This document shows positions 33,601 through 45,190 of a stretch of 64,000 nucleotides of DNA, in pieces (the first letter of the stretch is position 1; every line of letters begins with the position of its first letter). A model generated the notes under the pieces. The model was not told where the DNA came from. It did no database searches and worked only from the letters and a program-made list of their open reading frames with translations. A program made the position numbers and the translations under genes. This DNA is from Pictodentalium vernedei (lineage: Eukaryota; Mollusca; Scaphopoda; Dentaliida; Dentaliidae): NCBI GenBank assembly GCA_031216915.1, contig CM062293.1, positions 154,512,285 to 154,576,284 of the forward strand, in the 5' to 3' direction.

Positions 33601-35540
33601 GATTTCCACGTTCTCTTGTCTATCTAGTGTAGCAAGAGATTCAGACTGGGGCAAACATTCGGTGGTTGTCTCAGAGAGTGCCACTGCAGTTGCCGGATCC
33701 GAGTTTTATAATTATGACGGTTGCCTGTCAAACAGGTTGGGATATAATATTGATCCCAACGGATTCGAAGTGCCAGGGTCTTTGGGTTCCGCAGTCTTTA
33801 AGCAAGCACTTATCTTCCACGGAATAATGTTTTTTTAGGCTTGCTTTATGTCATTGGATGAACATTATTCAGAAACGCATGTCCAAATCCTGTCCGTTAA
33901 TTCGACAGTAGTGGCGTATCTCCGGAACCAGGGAGGCACTCATTCGTTTCCGTTATTCAATTTAATGGAAAGAATCCTTCTGTTTGTTATAGTGCACCAA
34001 GTTCTGCTTCGGTTCGTCATCTTCCGGGTCGTCTGATTGTATTACCGGACTCCCGTTCACTTATGGGTTGCTTGTTGCCGTCAGAATGGACTCTCAACAA
34101 ACAAGTATTCAATCAGATTTGCTATCAATGGGAGCGCCCAATGATAATTTATTTACAACACAACTTGCTAATCAATTGCAGACGTATGTGTTTGCTTGTC
34201 CGGATCTCTGAGCTTATGTTGTTAACGCTCTATTGATCTAATAGGACGGAATGATAGGATATGCGTATCCTCCTGCGCTGTTGTTTCAGCAAGTATTGCT
34301 AAGATAAACAACCACAATACATTTCTGTTGATAGCATCTCTGTCTTCACAGAGACTGTGGGTAAATTTACTCTGATGTCTACTGTGGGACTTAACGCGAA
34401 ATCTTCCTCCATGAGGGGATCTTTTTTTCGCTGGGTAAAATCGTGTTATCTTTATCACAACCCGCAAGGTCTCAACCTTCACGTATTCCGTTGTGTGGTC
34501 CTTATTGCATTGTAAGCATTGTACTGGACGAGCTTTGGACGCGATTTCTTACTATAGGAGAACCTCTTCTTCGCTATACTATGCGGCTAAAGTGGAGGCT
34601 CTTCCGTCGTTGGTGTAGGGATCACTATGTTGATATTGTGGATCCCTCCATACTAGTCATTGCAACTTTTTTGTATACTTGTTTGACAAGATCTACTGCA
34701 GCCTGTTATTATTAAGGTTATAGGTTTATGTTACCTCATACCTATGCTCTCTATGATAGTTTACAATTGAGTCTTATGTCTCTTTATCTAAGTCAGTTAG
34801 TAACTTTTCGATAAATAGACTTAGAATCATTAGATTAAATTCCTATATGGAATTTAACTTCGGTTCTTATTTAGCTAAGTAATCATTTGAGCCTCTGGAA
34901 ACAATAGTTTTCAAATTCTGACCTTTTAGACAGTAATTCTGTTGGCTTCTCTTTTACTGAAGAGTCAGTGAGTTTCTTGCACTATCGGTGGACGATTCTC
35001 ACTTTCGTAGTATCGGAAACACTATTTCCTTTACTATTAATGTTGGATTTTGGCATAAGAGTCAGGCTCCTAATTAATATCCGGAACCTATTGTTATTAA
35101 GGTCCTTCCGTCTTCGTACGGGCATAGGCCTTTACTCTGTCCGGTTAGAGTTTATGTATTTATAAACAGATATCTGTTTATTACTACGGGCGTAAGCTTC
35201 TGTCTTTGATGCCTAATAGAAGGACGTTACGCTCCATTCTATTGCTAATGGATTCAATTAACTATCGATACTGCTTATGGTATATCATTGACTCAGCAGT
35301 TGTGTTTGAGATTTCGTCTCATGAAGTAAGAGTTCTTCTACATCTTGGGCTTACATTAATAGTGTCGCTATTATAGATTTTTGAAGGCTGCTCTTTGCGC
35401 TCAGCCATCCACATTCATGAATTTTTATCTCAGAAATATCGAGTCCATTTCTGGAGGCCTCTATTGTTAGGTCTGTTATCTACTGCTCAGAATGTCATTC
35501 ATTTAACAGTTGCTACTATAGCTAGGTAGGCTGTCTGTTT
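33600..35540 (+). pseudogene. Decayed DIRS RNase H and recombinase remnants of B2
   Basis: The sequence jumps from the ORF1 end straight to the segment before RNase H (mutated TDAS region near 33712), the same junction as in B1. The PSRLIV/LADS-type block is near 34030. The recombinase start RLKWRLFRRWCRDHYVDIVD lies at about 34580-34640 and the HEVRVL block near 35320. Stops in all frames. Confidence 0.7.
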
Positions 35541-36097
35541 CGGCAGTGACTCCGTTCTGCTGCCCTCTTCGCTCTGGGCTATTTGACCCAGGCCAAGGAA
35601 AAGGGGGGGGGGGGGGGGGAGGGTGTTCCCTTGGGTCACCTGTTTTACTATGAAAACAAGGGGATACCTCCTCCGGAGTTAGTAATTCTGAGCTGTTATT
35701 GGGATGGTTGTTTAGTGAGAAGTTCATGTTTTAAAAATTCATTCAGGTCTTAGTTTTTATAGTATAGCTTTTGAATATAGCACGTGTCAGCGGACATTAT
35801 TATACATTCCTCAGACACTTTTAAGGAGTATAAAGAGTCTCTATTCTCTAGACTCACTTTATTTATTGGCTTACTTTAAAAATTATTAGTATAAGGATTA
35901 TACTAGATATTAATAGAGTACATGGATGTATGATGCTCAGTTTTGGAAGGTGTTGTATCTTTCTAATTTATCATAAATAAGAAAGATACATGTAAGGCCT
36001 AATACCTCTTTTTCCCTAGAGGGGATGACTCTATTTTATATTTTGAGCGTATTCCATCTTGCTCTATGTCCTTGGCCCTCCAGCCTTTTTACTATTC

Positions 36098-36185
36098 AGC
36101 TATGTCTGGGTCATTGGTACAGTATAAAAATGTTAAAAAATTTATAGTAATTTATATATTTTTTATACTTACCAATGACCCAGAC
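36098..36185. repeat. Internal complementary region of DIRS B2
   Basis: 36098-36131 is the inverse of the left end (27809-27842). 36132-36185 is the inverse of the right end (36434-36487), apparently perfect. Confidence 0.88.
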
Positions 36186-36257
36186 GGGGATGGCCCTCCC
36201 AGGAGTTGGGAACTCTTACCTCCCCGCTGAGTACATAACGCTTACCAGGCACTGGTT

Positions 36258-36487
36258 ATGAGAATGATTAATGGCGCCAATTTTGGAACGTCCTTGACAC
36301 TGCGCATGCGCAGTAGAGGTGAAGTGTGGAGGGCCATTCAGGACATGTTTTCTTTGGTTTTAGATGCAAATTTTGGGAATTGGGGGGCAAAATTTGTGTT
36401 TGGCTCTATATTTTTAGAGTTAGCACCAGCTATGTCTGGGTCATTGGTAAGTATAAAAAATATATAAATTACTATAAATTTTTTAAC
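36258..36487. repeat. Right inverted terminal repeat of DIRS B2
   Basis: Inverse of 27809-28020, with ACTGCGCATGCGCAGT at 36299-36314 and GGCGCC near 36273. Confidence 0.87.
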
Positions 36488-37168
36488 TTTTTGAAATTTT
36501 TAACTTGTAAAACTCCCTATTTCTTGATATCTGAGGTCGCGAGTTCAAATTGAATGTTGAATGATTTTTTTTATCGAACACTAGCAGTTTTTGTGTCCTT
36601 GATCATTAAATCATGTGACACTTTGCTTCAAATAAGGACGACTAGTGCTTCGAATAAGGACGACTAGTTTTGGTCTCCTGTCAAGACCAAACAGCACTTG
36701 TCAAAGCCCCCCACCCCTAGAAAAAAAACAAAACATAAGTAATGTGATGCAATGGATTTAAAGTTGGCTCATATCTTCATAAACTATGAATAATGCAAGG
36801 CCAAATTATTCTATGGCCTTGACCTGGGAAATAAATGTCCAAGGGATAATCAGCATCTCCATGTATGAAGCATGTTCCAGTTTTTGTGTTAATACCTTTG
36901 ATCTTGTATTATTGATGACATCAAATGATGTCCCATACTAGATGAAAGGACTTCATGTAAAATGGTAGCTAACACCATCAAAGCTACTCACAAGATGCAA
37001 TCGACAACATAATGTCAGACTGGTTACTGGTAGGTACATGCTGTCATTTAACCATGCATGTTGGCGATATCTCACACAGAAACATTCTTGGATGGTAATA
37101 TATGGTTTGGGGAAAAATTGGCAGAGGGAATTGTACCCTCTGCTCCCATTCACCGTGACTTCGTGCTT
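36488..37168. other. CCT3 intron, unannotated
   Basis: No exon seen. A short direct repeat of AAGGACGACTAGT occurs near 36636 and 36658. Otherwise nothing recognisable before the hAT element. Confidence 0.4.
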
Positions 37169-37376
37169 AATCGAAGTAGGGCTGTCGCGACTATCATTTT
37201 TTGTAATCGACTAATCGTGACCAGTAATCGACGGTTAGTCGATTAATAGTCGCTTCCCATGATTTTTTAGCAAATCATTCTTCTGTTCATAAAACTCTGA
37301 AAATGGCAATGGCACCAGTGTGTTCAGACGAAGTGGGGTTGTGGGAACAACAAATCGGTCCCGACTGAAGCTACAT

Positions 37377-37493
37377 GTAGTCCAATCTTGGACCCACAGT
37401 CCGTAATATAATTTTTGGGGTTGGTACGTCCTGTAGGACGTACCAACCCCAAAAATAATATTACTGACTGCGGGTCCACGTTTGAACTAGATT
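37377..37493. repeat. Foldback palindrome inside the hAT element
   Basis: Arms of roughly 55 nt meet at GGTACGTCC-TGTA-GGACGTACC (centre about 37435). The inner 30 nt of each arm are almost perfect, with mismatches outward. It could extrude as a cruciform. Confidence 0.8.
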
Positions 37494-37494
37494 G

Positions 37495-37721
37495 TCCCCG
37501 TGGGAACCCCGGGAAGTAAGCAGCACTTGTTTACTGTGGTAAACCAGTTCCGTTTTACTAGTAAAATAGGACCCCGTCACCAATGCTTGGGGTGAAAGTC
37601 CTCCAAAATGGGCAACATGTAGATCAACGATTGACTAAACTTGACTTCATCTCCATGTTGTGTCACGATTAGCCATGGTGCATAAATATGTGACGTTAAC
37701 CACCAACAAACAAACAAACAA
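37495..37721 (+). mobile_element. SINE (CCGTGGGAACC family), 227 bp
   Basis: A perfect 14-bp duplication TTTGAACTAGATTG flanks it (37481-37494 and 37722-37735). It has the head TCCCCGTGGGAACCCCGGG and a CAAA-repeat tail. It is nearly identical to the copy at 48761-48982. Confidence 0.93.
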
Positions 37722-38415
37722 TTTGAACTAGATTGAAGCCGATGAATTAAAATGAATTTACCAAAGAACGTTCCTGCATATGTTTCCTTTCTGCAATAAG
37801 TTTCTCGAAATTTTGAACATTGAGATCTATGCATTCCCTCGTCAGTTGTTAAAATTGGATCTTAGTCTGAAGTTCCGAACTTTGAGAAGTGATCTGACGT
37901 TCTGACTTTCGTCATAATTTTGTCACTTCCGCGCTTTGGGTTTTCCAATGGGTGCATTCGTGTGTACAAGACTGGAGAAATTCAGAAGAATCTATTCTTC
38001 TCGAGTAACTGTGAGTGTTCTTTCTTACACGGTCAGTGACAGTCGTACAGTCTTCCGGATATGAATGTTAACTCTGGTAAGATATTTAAAGTTATTCACC
38101 TTCATTGATCATTCACCTCACAAAACAATGCAATTTAGCCCCGACGTGTAGTAGACGTGTACCACCTTGAAAATGAACGACGATCGACTAAAAATAAAAA
38201 ACGTCGACTACTTCAATAGTCGACGGTTAGTCGACTAATCGAATAATTGCGACAGCCCTAAATCGAAGGGCTTCACTTCTGCAGATCATGCAGTAGAAAA
38301 CATACTTTAGATCTTTAACATCTTTTTTCCTCTTTCCTGCTCATTACAGTTTTTTTCCAGTTTTTCTTTTTTAACCTCATTACAAATGAACCACATAGTC
38401 TTGTTTTTATTTCAG

Positions 38416-38536
38416 CTGGTGAAATGTTATCTGTGGCAGGCCCATTCTTGGAGCAAAAAATGCATCCAACAGTTTTGATAGCAGCATTTAGAAAAGCTTT
38501 AGATGATATGGCAGAGATTCTTCGAAATAATATCAG
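38416..38536 (+). CDS. CCT3: CCT3 exon, 121 nt
   Basis: Completes the Ala codon split at 17048 and continues GEMLSVAGPFLEQKMHPTVL and then a stretch containing FRKALDDMAEIL. This is the conserved equatorial-to-intermediate segment that follows GDGTTSVIILA in CCT3. The acceptor is TTTTATTTCAG (AG 38414-38415) and the donor GTGCAG starts at 38537. The exon ends after AG of a Ser codon (phase 2), completed by C at 46353. It has one residue more than the human protein in the loop before SPVD. Confidence 0.95.
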
Positions 38537-39906
38537 GTGCAGAGATGATAGAATCTTATTTTTATTTGGAGTTAAAACAATATCCCCTTTAATACTTGTT
38601 TTGTTAATTTAAATGGATTTCATTTTCTCCATACCAGTGTCTTCAGCTTATCAATCTCTTTTACAGTATATGCAGAGTTGCTTGTCACTAAGTCACACAT
38701 AGAGTCGAGTGTCTATTAGGTTTCAACTATTGGACATCCTGAGTGCTAAATTTTTAAGACCTATACTTGAAAAGTCGAAGGGGTTCTAGTGGGGACCTCC
38801 ATCTGTCCATCCATTTGTCCATCCGTACCAACATTTTCCCTTGTATCTCAGCCACTGCTACTCCGATTTGAATATTTGGTGTTGTGATAGAGCATCGTGG
38901 GGGAACGATACCTGTTTAGCGTGATCTTCTTCCACATATTTTTTCCAGAGTTATGGCCCTTTTTCACTCTTTCGACTTAGAAAAATTTTTTAAAATTTGC
39001 GGTCGGGGGCATTAGCAGCACTTTGTGATGCAGGCCTTTTGTTTTGGGGGGGTCAAAATTTGTTCATCTGTCTTTGACAGGTTACAATTTATGGGAGAGT
39101 GCCTATAGGCACTCTCCCATAAATTGCAACATGGCAAATCCACACAGACTAAATAATCTTCCTTCAAAGTTAATAGGTAGAACATCTAGAAAATGTGAAG
39201 TCTCGTGTTCAACTGATTACCAAAAAGGGTTGCTGACCGATTACTGGTTATTTGAGCTCACAATCGGCCCATTCTGATGCCAATTCCTGTTGTAATACCA
39301 TGCATCACTAGACAAGTTGAGTCTCGAAAGAACTACATTAAACTGAACATTTTTCAGTGTTAAACTTCGTTGGCTAGGGTCGCAGCAAAATTACCAGTCG
39401 TGTACACTTGGGCGGTAAACATGGCTCTCAGAGCCATGTTTACTGCCCAAGTGCATGCGACTGGTAATTTTACTGCGCCCTCAGTCAGTGGAGTACAACC
39501 TTCACTTTTTCGGTATGAACTGGTGATTGCCACAAGTACGCTCAGTTATAAGCTTTACATGTCGTTAAAATTGTGTATCCTATAAAAAGGCGTCTAGAGA
39601 GATTAAGAATACACATTGTGGTTGTTTCACAACTTTATTGAATGGTATCATTGACATCATTTTACATAAACAATTGAACAATTGCAGAAGATAATAAAAT
39701 GCGGTTAATGAATCATCACAAAATGCTTGGCAACAATCGGTTGAACTTTTGTTCCAGGAGCTGTTGCCTTTGTCATCCGATTGCCCACAATCGATTGATT
39801 GTGGTGGGCGGTTCCAATCATCAGTTGAACACTAAGGAAGTCTTTAAGTTGTGGTACCTGCACTACAGAATGAAGCCCTGAATTTGTGCTTCCAGCACTC
39901 TACTAG
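38537..39906. other. CCT3 intron with foldbacks and a repeat fragment
   Basis: 38755-39060 resembles the 5' part of a Helentron-like element (TCCATCTGTCCATCCATTTG), without a recognisable 3' end. 39083-39125 is a near-perfect palindrome centred on GAGTGCC-TATA-GGCACTC. 39375-39479 is a second foldback with about 46-nt arms centred on CATGGCTCTCAGAGCCATG. No exon seen. Confidence 0.6.
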
Positions 39907-39910
39907 TTAA

Positions 39911-40031
39911 CCCTTTACACAATGAACACAATATCAATATTTCTTGGGTTTTTTTCGGAGAATTTCAACAAGAGAATTTCTTGAAGAGCTTATTCCATTA
40001 AGGTCATATGATGTAGTTTTGTTGTAATATT
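39911..40031. mobile_element. TTAA-flanked MITE, short derivative
   Basis: TTAA at 39907-39910 and 40032-40035. The ends CCCTTTAC and (inverted) AATATTAC match the family at 17143 and 47175. At 121 bp it looks internally deleted. Confidence 0.45.
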
Positions 40032-40499
40032 TTAACTGTTCAGTTTTGTAAATGTTGCAGGTGGGTATGGCCATTTCATTAGGTAAATGCTTAAATCTTG
40101 AAGTCCACTGACTAAAACATTCAGAATGCTTCTTATGTTACTGTGCAAAATTGATAGTTGTACTGTGGCTGGAAACTCCACTCTGTGGGTAATACACTGA
40201 GTCAAAAATGAAAGTATAATAGAAACAAATGTGAAAAAAATAGCATAAAGGATGAAATATAATAGTTCTAATGTTGCATGTTTGTGGACAAGAAGTTGTG
40301 CGAAGAGTTTAATGACATGTTGTTGTTGTCCACCCAACCCTATACAATTTTGCTATGGATTTCAAAATAGCACATGCTACCCAAAAATGTCAAATTGAAT
40401 GGGTGACCGATGATTTTATTTGTGTTATGTTGTGCTAGAGAGCCTGAGTTATTGAGAAAACACACTAGTTTTTGTCTTCCGACATTTTAAAAAATGCCA

Positions 40500-42849
40500 A
40501 TGGTTAACCAAAAATCAGAGGTTGCATGCCATTGGTATGCATGAGGCTGGGATACCCCCCAGATGAGCTCTGAGTCACTGTGGCCACTATTTACCGTCTC
40601 ATTAGAAGGTATGGAACCACTGGATCTACTGCTGACCGACCATGTTCAGGTCGACCAAGAGTTACGACCCCTGTACAAAACCGACACATACGGACATCTC
40701 ACTTGCGGGATCACTTCCTTCTGGCGACAAGGACAGCAGCAATTACTCCTGGTAGAACTAACAATAGAATCAGTGCACAAACTGTCCGCTACAGACCCGC
40801 TGAACACGGCATCCAAAGTAAGCGTCCATACCACAGACCAATTCTTGCCCAACATCACCGTACCGTCAGAATGGAATGAGTATGTCAGCGTGTTCGCTGG
40901 ACTCAGCAGCATTGGAGCACAGTTCTTTTTAGTGATGAATCACGATTTTGTCTATGGCGCACTGATGGTAATGCAAGAGTGTATCGCCGACAAGGAGAAC
41001 GGTTTTCTGATGCTTGCATGCGGGAATACGGCGGTTTCGGTGGGAGTAGTGTAATGGTTTGGGCAGGAATTTCCTTGCGCCATCGAACGCAGTTGATCTT
41101 CATCGATGGTAATCTGAATGGACAGCGATATAGAGGCAAAATTCTTAATGCTGTTGTTGTCCCGTTGTTCAACGCTAACGTCGGATTGCACTTATTCCAG
41201 CAAGACACTGCTTGATGTCACGTGACGCATATCTGTCCTGACTTCCTTGAGGAGCAGTGCATTAAATTTCTTCCCTGGCTCCCACTGTCGCCAGATTTGT
41301 TGCCAATCAATCATCTTTGGGATCAATTGGACCATCGGGCACAACTTCATGATCTTCAGACGTTAGGTGATTTACATAATGTTCTAAGGCAGGAGTGGAA
41401 CGCAGTACCACAGGGTGACATCCAGAGACTTATCAGGTCCATGCGCTGTCGATGTCTTGCCATCCAAGAGGCAAATGGTGGAGATACACGCAGGGGTCAG
41501 CCGAGTGGGCGACTAGGGCGAAGAAGTCGCCTTGTCATTCCTCAAGTCGCCTTGGCTTACATTGGGGGCAAAATTCAAGTCGCCCTCCAAAACTTCCTTG
41601 GGAGACATGATAGTTTACTGTATTTTCTTATGTTTTATTTCCAAAAAAAAAAACGCTTCCGCATTCACAAAAAAGTAAACACGGCTGCTGTTAAAATCCG
41701 TCATACGGCTCTGAAAATAGCCTAAACTAGCCCAATTTTATATTTCTGAAAAGAGTTGTAATGGCATAGTCATTCGAACAATACGCCCTAACTGATAGCA
41801 ACCAGTACAAAATGCTATTTAAAAACAAAAGTGCCAGCAAAAACAACGAACCACACAAGACACGCATTGAGTTAATTAGAATTTATTAAAGTTAACCACC
41901 GTTTCAAAACCAAAAAAATGTGTAGGAGACAATCCAACCATAAAAAAATGCTGAAATTGCTTACAGTTGCGCTCTGTTCCGCTGAAAAATTGGGTGCATT
42001 GAAATTTGCCCCGCAATTTGCATTGAAAGTTTTTCTTTGAAAACTTGTGTTGGAAGGGGGTTAAATGTAATAAGGCTACAATAGAAATCACACATATTAG
42101 GATGGATAAGAATGGCAGGCCTTATGACACCAATCACACGTGTCAATGTAAGATGGTTGGCAGAAATTGTAATTTTTCTGAACAATGAATGCATTGTCAC
42201 CCAGCGCAGCAGGCAAGGGAGACAACTGAAATATTTTGTCATTTACCTTAGAAATAAATTAACACAAATTGTTAATGACGCTTAATTTACAAAGGATATC
42301 GAAAACTTTTATAACTACGCTTTTCAATTCAATTAGGACATCCAGAAACCATGAATGACCCAGCTTCTTATGTGAACTTAAATTTATTTTAAATACTTTA
42401 CATATTTTGTTTAAAATATATACCTTCTATTACAGAGAAGAACACTCTCAGCATAGGTAATGCTAAATTTCAAATCCACTGCATTGAGGCAAATACAAAA
42501 TCAACTGCATGGTAACTCTAGTCATTACTGTTAGGGAAAGAGTTAGGACATACAGAAACCATGAACGACACAATTTTTTGTAGGGGAGGGGGGAGCATTT
42601 TAACCTACATGACTTAGTTTTGTGTGTGTATGTATGTTTGTATAACTTTTATTTATTTTTTTCTACACAATTGTGTCCTCTATGTACATTTATTTTGTCA
42701 CAATGTCATATGTGTTTTATTTTTTTTTCTGACTTCTCCCTCCTGGCCCCTGACTTCTCCCTAAAGTCTCTGGAGGGAGAAGTCACTTCTCCCCAAAATG
42801 AGCTGCCAGGCGGACCCCTGCAGGTGGACCCCTGCATACACGCTATTAA
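40500..42849 (+). pseudogene. Tc1-like transposase, DD34 with missing Glu, split by insertion
   Basis: From about 40580 a single frame runs through the helix-turn-helix region (YRLIRRYGTTGSTADRPCSG, then RPRVTTP) and the catalytic motifs. LFSDESRF supplies the first Asp and LFQQDTA the second. Thirty-four residues later PINHLWDQL has Asn where the family has the catalytic Glu. In-frame TGA codons occur at 40877-40879 and 41213-41215. The C-terminal codons are split: the frame runs GGDTR to 41490, and after the hAT insertion the last Arg-Tyr-stop resumes at 42843-42849. The protein would cut and paste the element, but this copy cannot. Confidence 0.87.
41491..42834. mobile_element. hAT-like non-autonomous element, 1,344 bp, inside Tc1 transposase
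   Basis: The ends are CAGGGGTCAGCC and the inverse of CAGGGGTCCACC. It is flanked by GATACACG (41483-41490) and CATACACG (42835-42842), an 8-bp duplication with one mismatch. Excision in silico makes the Tc1 frame read through to its natural stop, which supports the boundaries. It contains a GTGGGCGACTAGGGCG/AAGTCGCC-rich left part. No transposase seen. Confidence 0.75.
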
Positions 42850-43061
42850 CTTCATGTGTGAACTTCTCATTTTACCCCTTGTCTGAATTGCGATGTCCTG
42901 ATGTGACTCTGGCAGCAGTAAGAACATGAAATTATGCAAATTCATACAGCTAGACTCGAAATATGAATTTACAGTAATTTGTTTGGGATTAAAGTCGATA
43001 ATACTAAAACTAAAAGAAATTGCTCCTCAAAGTTTATTATACTTTCATTTTTGACTCATTA

Positions 43062-44151
43062 TATAATGATAGTCCTCTCTTCATGTGTTAAATATTTAGT
43101 CCATTATATCTTGCTCATATAGCTCTGTCAAATAGGATATAATGGATGAAATGCTTACTTGGGAAATACTATTCCATCACACAGGATTCGTACCGGTCCT
43201 TAAAAGTGCTTTAAGTGCCTGAATTTTAAAACTTAATTTCTTGACACTTGAAAATGCTTGAAAACCAGACTCTCTTGGAAAAAGTCATCAAAAGTTTTGA
43301 AAAATATATTTTGGTAATTTGTTTGCTTCAGGCTTGTCATATTGAAAATTGCATTATGGTTCAGCTTGCTGGGTAGACAACTAATATCATTTGAAGGTAA
43401 ATGATTTGTGTAATTATGGTGTATGTCATCACGTAATGTTTTGATGCAGACTTGAATATTTGGATGCAAGATACCAGGTTACCCTTGACACTCACTAATA
43501 GTGAGTGTTATAGTTATCTTGCATCAACTTGGGGCAAATCAATCAGATTTGGGGGGACGACTCATCCCGGCTTTGATTTTGGGATGTAACGTCCCAGGCG
43601 AATCGTCGGGTCGAACTGGCTTGGGGATGATATGTCCCGTAATCACGCCTGACACGAGTGTTATCACAGTCTGATGTACAATGTAATAACTAATTACAAC
43701 TTTGGAATTGGAAGACTTCTCGCTCGTATTTGGAAAGTTACTTACTGTCTCTGGGTGACTGCATCGATGACAATACAAACGTCACAAATTGTGCTTTGTT
43801 ACCTCCTTCAGTCTGCGAAAATTGCTGTTTGAGACGGCCGATTTTGAGGTGCCTTTGACTGAATTAACCAACCAACGAGTTTCAAAAACACCATAACTCC
43901 TATAATGCTTGATGGAATGACATCATACTTGGTATGCAAGTGTATCTTCATGATGTCTACACCCTCCTCTCAATAGTGCATGCCATTCGGATAATTTCTG
44001 TCACATTTATGGACTTGTCACCGATTTTTTTTTGTCACCAATGAGTTTTAAAACATCATTGGCGTTGCACGAATTGTCGCAGCTTCGGCACTTTGAAAGT
44101 GCGCTCTAGTTTTCCCTGTAAATTGAATGGATATTTTTCATCCATAATTTC
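43062..44151. other. CCT3 intron with a foldback
   Basis: 43463-43525 folds on itself: GATGCAAGATA...GACACTCAC-TAATA-GTGAGTGTT...TATCTTGCATC. No exon or other boundary recognised. Confidence 0.5.
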
Positions 44152-45190
44152 TTATTATGCCCCTGAAAAATTTTCAAGGAGGTATATAGTCGAGGTCTCC
44201 ATCCGTCCGTCCGTACGAACATTTTGTATTATAACTCGAGCATCGGTTGTCGGATTTTAATGTTCTTTGGTATGGTGATAGGGCAGAACGGATGCCGTCA
44301 TACCTAGCATTTCGTCCATTCATATTTGGTAGAGTTATGGCCCGTTTGTTTTTGACCCCTGTTTCTGACTAAGGTAAATTGTACCATAGCCTATAGGGCA
44401 AAGTGCTGCCCAATTTTTTTTTTAGTTCATTATTTTTCTGCGGCCCAGTGCTTGCAGGGGAGGTTGCATGACATTTTAACCTCTACATATCATTATATCC
44501 ATATAAATATGGATGACACAAGAATTATAGTGATTTTGGTTCCAGACCATTTAAAATTGTATCATTGCACCAATCGATTTCAAATTTTATTTGCTTATTA
44601 CTAATGTCAAAATACAGGTCAAGTTCGATTTGGAGGTTCACTCCAACCATTCTTGCAAGAGTTAAGCCTCTTTTTGAATTAAAAAATCACAAATTTCCCA
44701 ATTTCAGCTTTATTCATACTGTCCAGTGCCTATAGGGGAAGTGCTGCCCGATTTTTTTTTTTAGTCCACTATTTCTGTACTGTCCAGTGCTTGCAGGGAG
44801 GTTGCATGTCATTTTAACCTACTACATATCAATATAATCATATAAATATGGATGCACCTTTCAGCTTTATTCTTATTGGCCAGTGTCTTATAGGGGAAGT
44901 GCTGCCCAATTGTTTTTTTAGTCCACTATCCCAATTTTTTCTAGTCCACTATTTCTGTACTGCCCAGTGTTTGCAGGGCGGGTTTGCATGTCATTTTTAC
45001 CTACTACATATTGATATATTCATATAAATATGGATGACACAAGAATCATAGTATTTTTTTAATTCCATTTATTCAAAGTTGTTTGGATGAACCAATTCTC
45101 TTCAAACATTCAGAAGTTATTTATTTACATGCAGGTCCGACTTTGCTACCTTTGGGGGCATCAGCACACGCGTTAGCGTTGCTCTTGTGT
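44152..45190 (+). mobile_element. Probable Helentron-like element, TATGCCCC family
   Basis: It starts TTATTATGCCCCTG, followed by CCATCCGTCCGTCCGTACG, and ends GGGGGCATCAGCACACGCG with a small ACGC-GTTA-GCGT hairpin and GCTCTTGTG. The core has diverged repeats of the block ATATAAATATGGATG (near 44504, 44842 and 45022). The subterminal repeat is short, so the call rests on overall layout. Confidence 0.5.

Larger units (their letters stand above)
27809..36487 (+). mobile_element. DIRS-type retrotransposon, family B, copy B2 (RT-less)
   Basis: Inverted terminal repeats (27809-28020 and 36258-36487) and an internal complementary region (36098-36185) define the ends. Without the nested Helentron-like insertion (28816-30553) it is about 6.94 kb. 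The interior matches B1: duplicated ORF1 segment, absent reverse transcriptase, RNase H and recombinase remnants. Stops are frequent. It lies in the same orientation as A and abuts it with no intervening base. Confidence 0.88.
37177..38260. mobile_element. hAT-like non-autonomous element, 1,084 bp
   Basis: The ends are TAGGGCTGTCGCGACTAT and the inverse of TAGGGCTGTCGCAATTAT, with subterminal ATTAGTCGACTAACCGTCGA-type repeats. The 8-bp duplication AATCGAAG is perfect (37169-37176 and 38261-38268). No transposase is visible. It contains a foldback (37377-37493) and a SINE (37495-37721). Confidence 0.9.
40195..43061 (+). mobile_element. Tc1-like transposon interrupted by a hAT-like element
   Basis: Terminal inverted repeats share GAGTCAAAAATGAAAGTATA (left from 40195, right ending 43061), with TA on both sides (40193-40194 and 43062-43063). 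Subtracting the hAT-like insertion at 41491-42834 and its duplicated 8 bp leaves about 1.51 kb, the same size as the second Tc1-like element at 54138-55653. It carries one transposase pseudogene. Confidence 0.88.

Noticed and set aside
38755..39060. Full Helentron-like element
   Set aside because: The CCATCTGTCCATCC start is present, but no matching inverse subterminal repeat or 3' hairpin could be found, so it is left as a fragment in the intron description.
41222..41725. 167-codon frame as a separate gene
   Set aside because: Its N-terminal part is the Tc1-like transposase C-terminal domain. After 41490 it reads into the hAT-like insertion.
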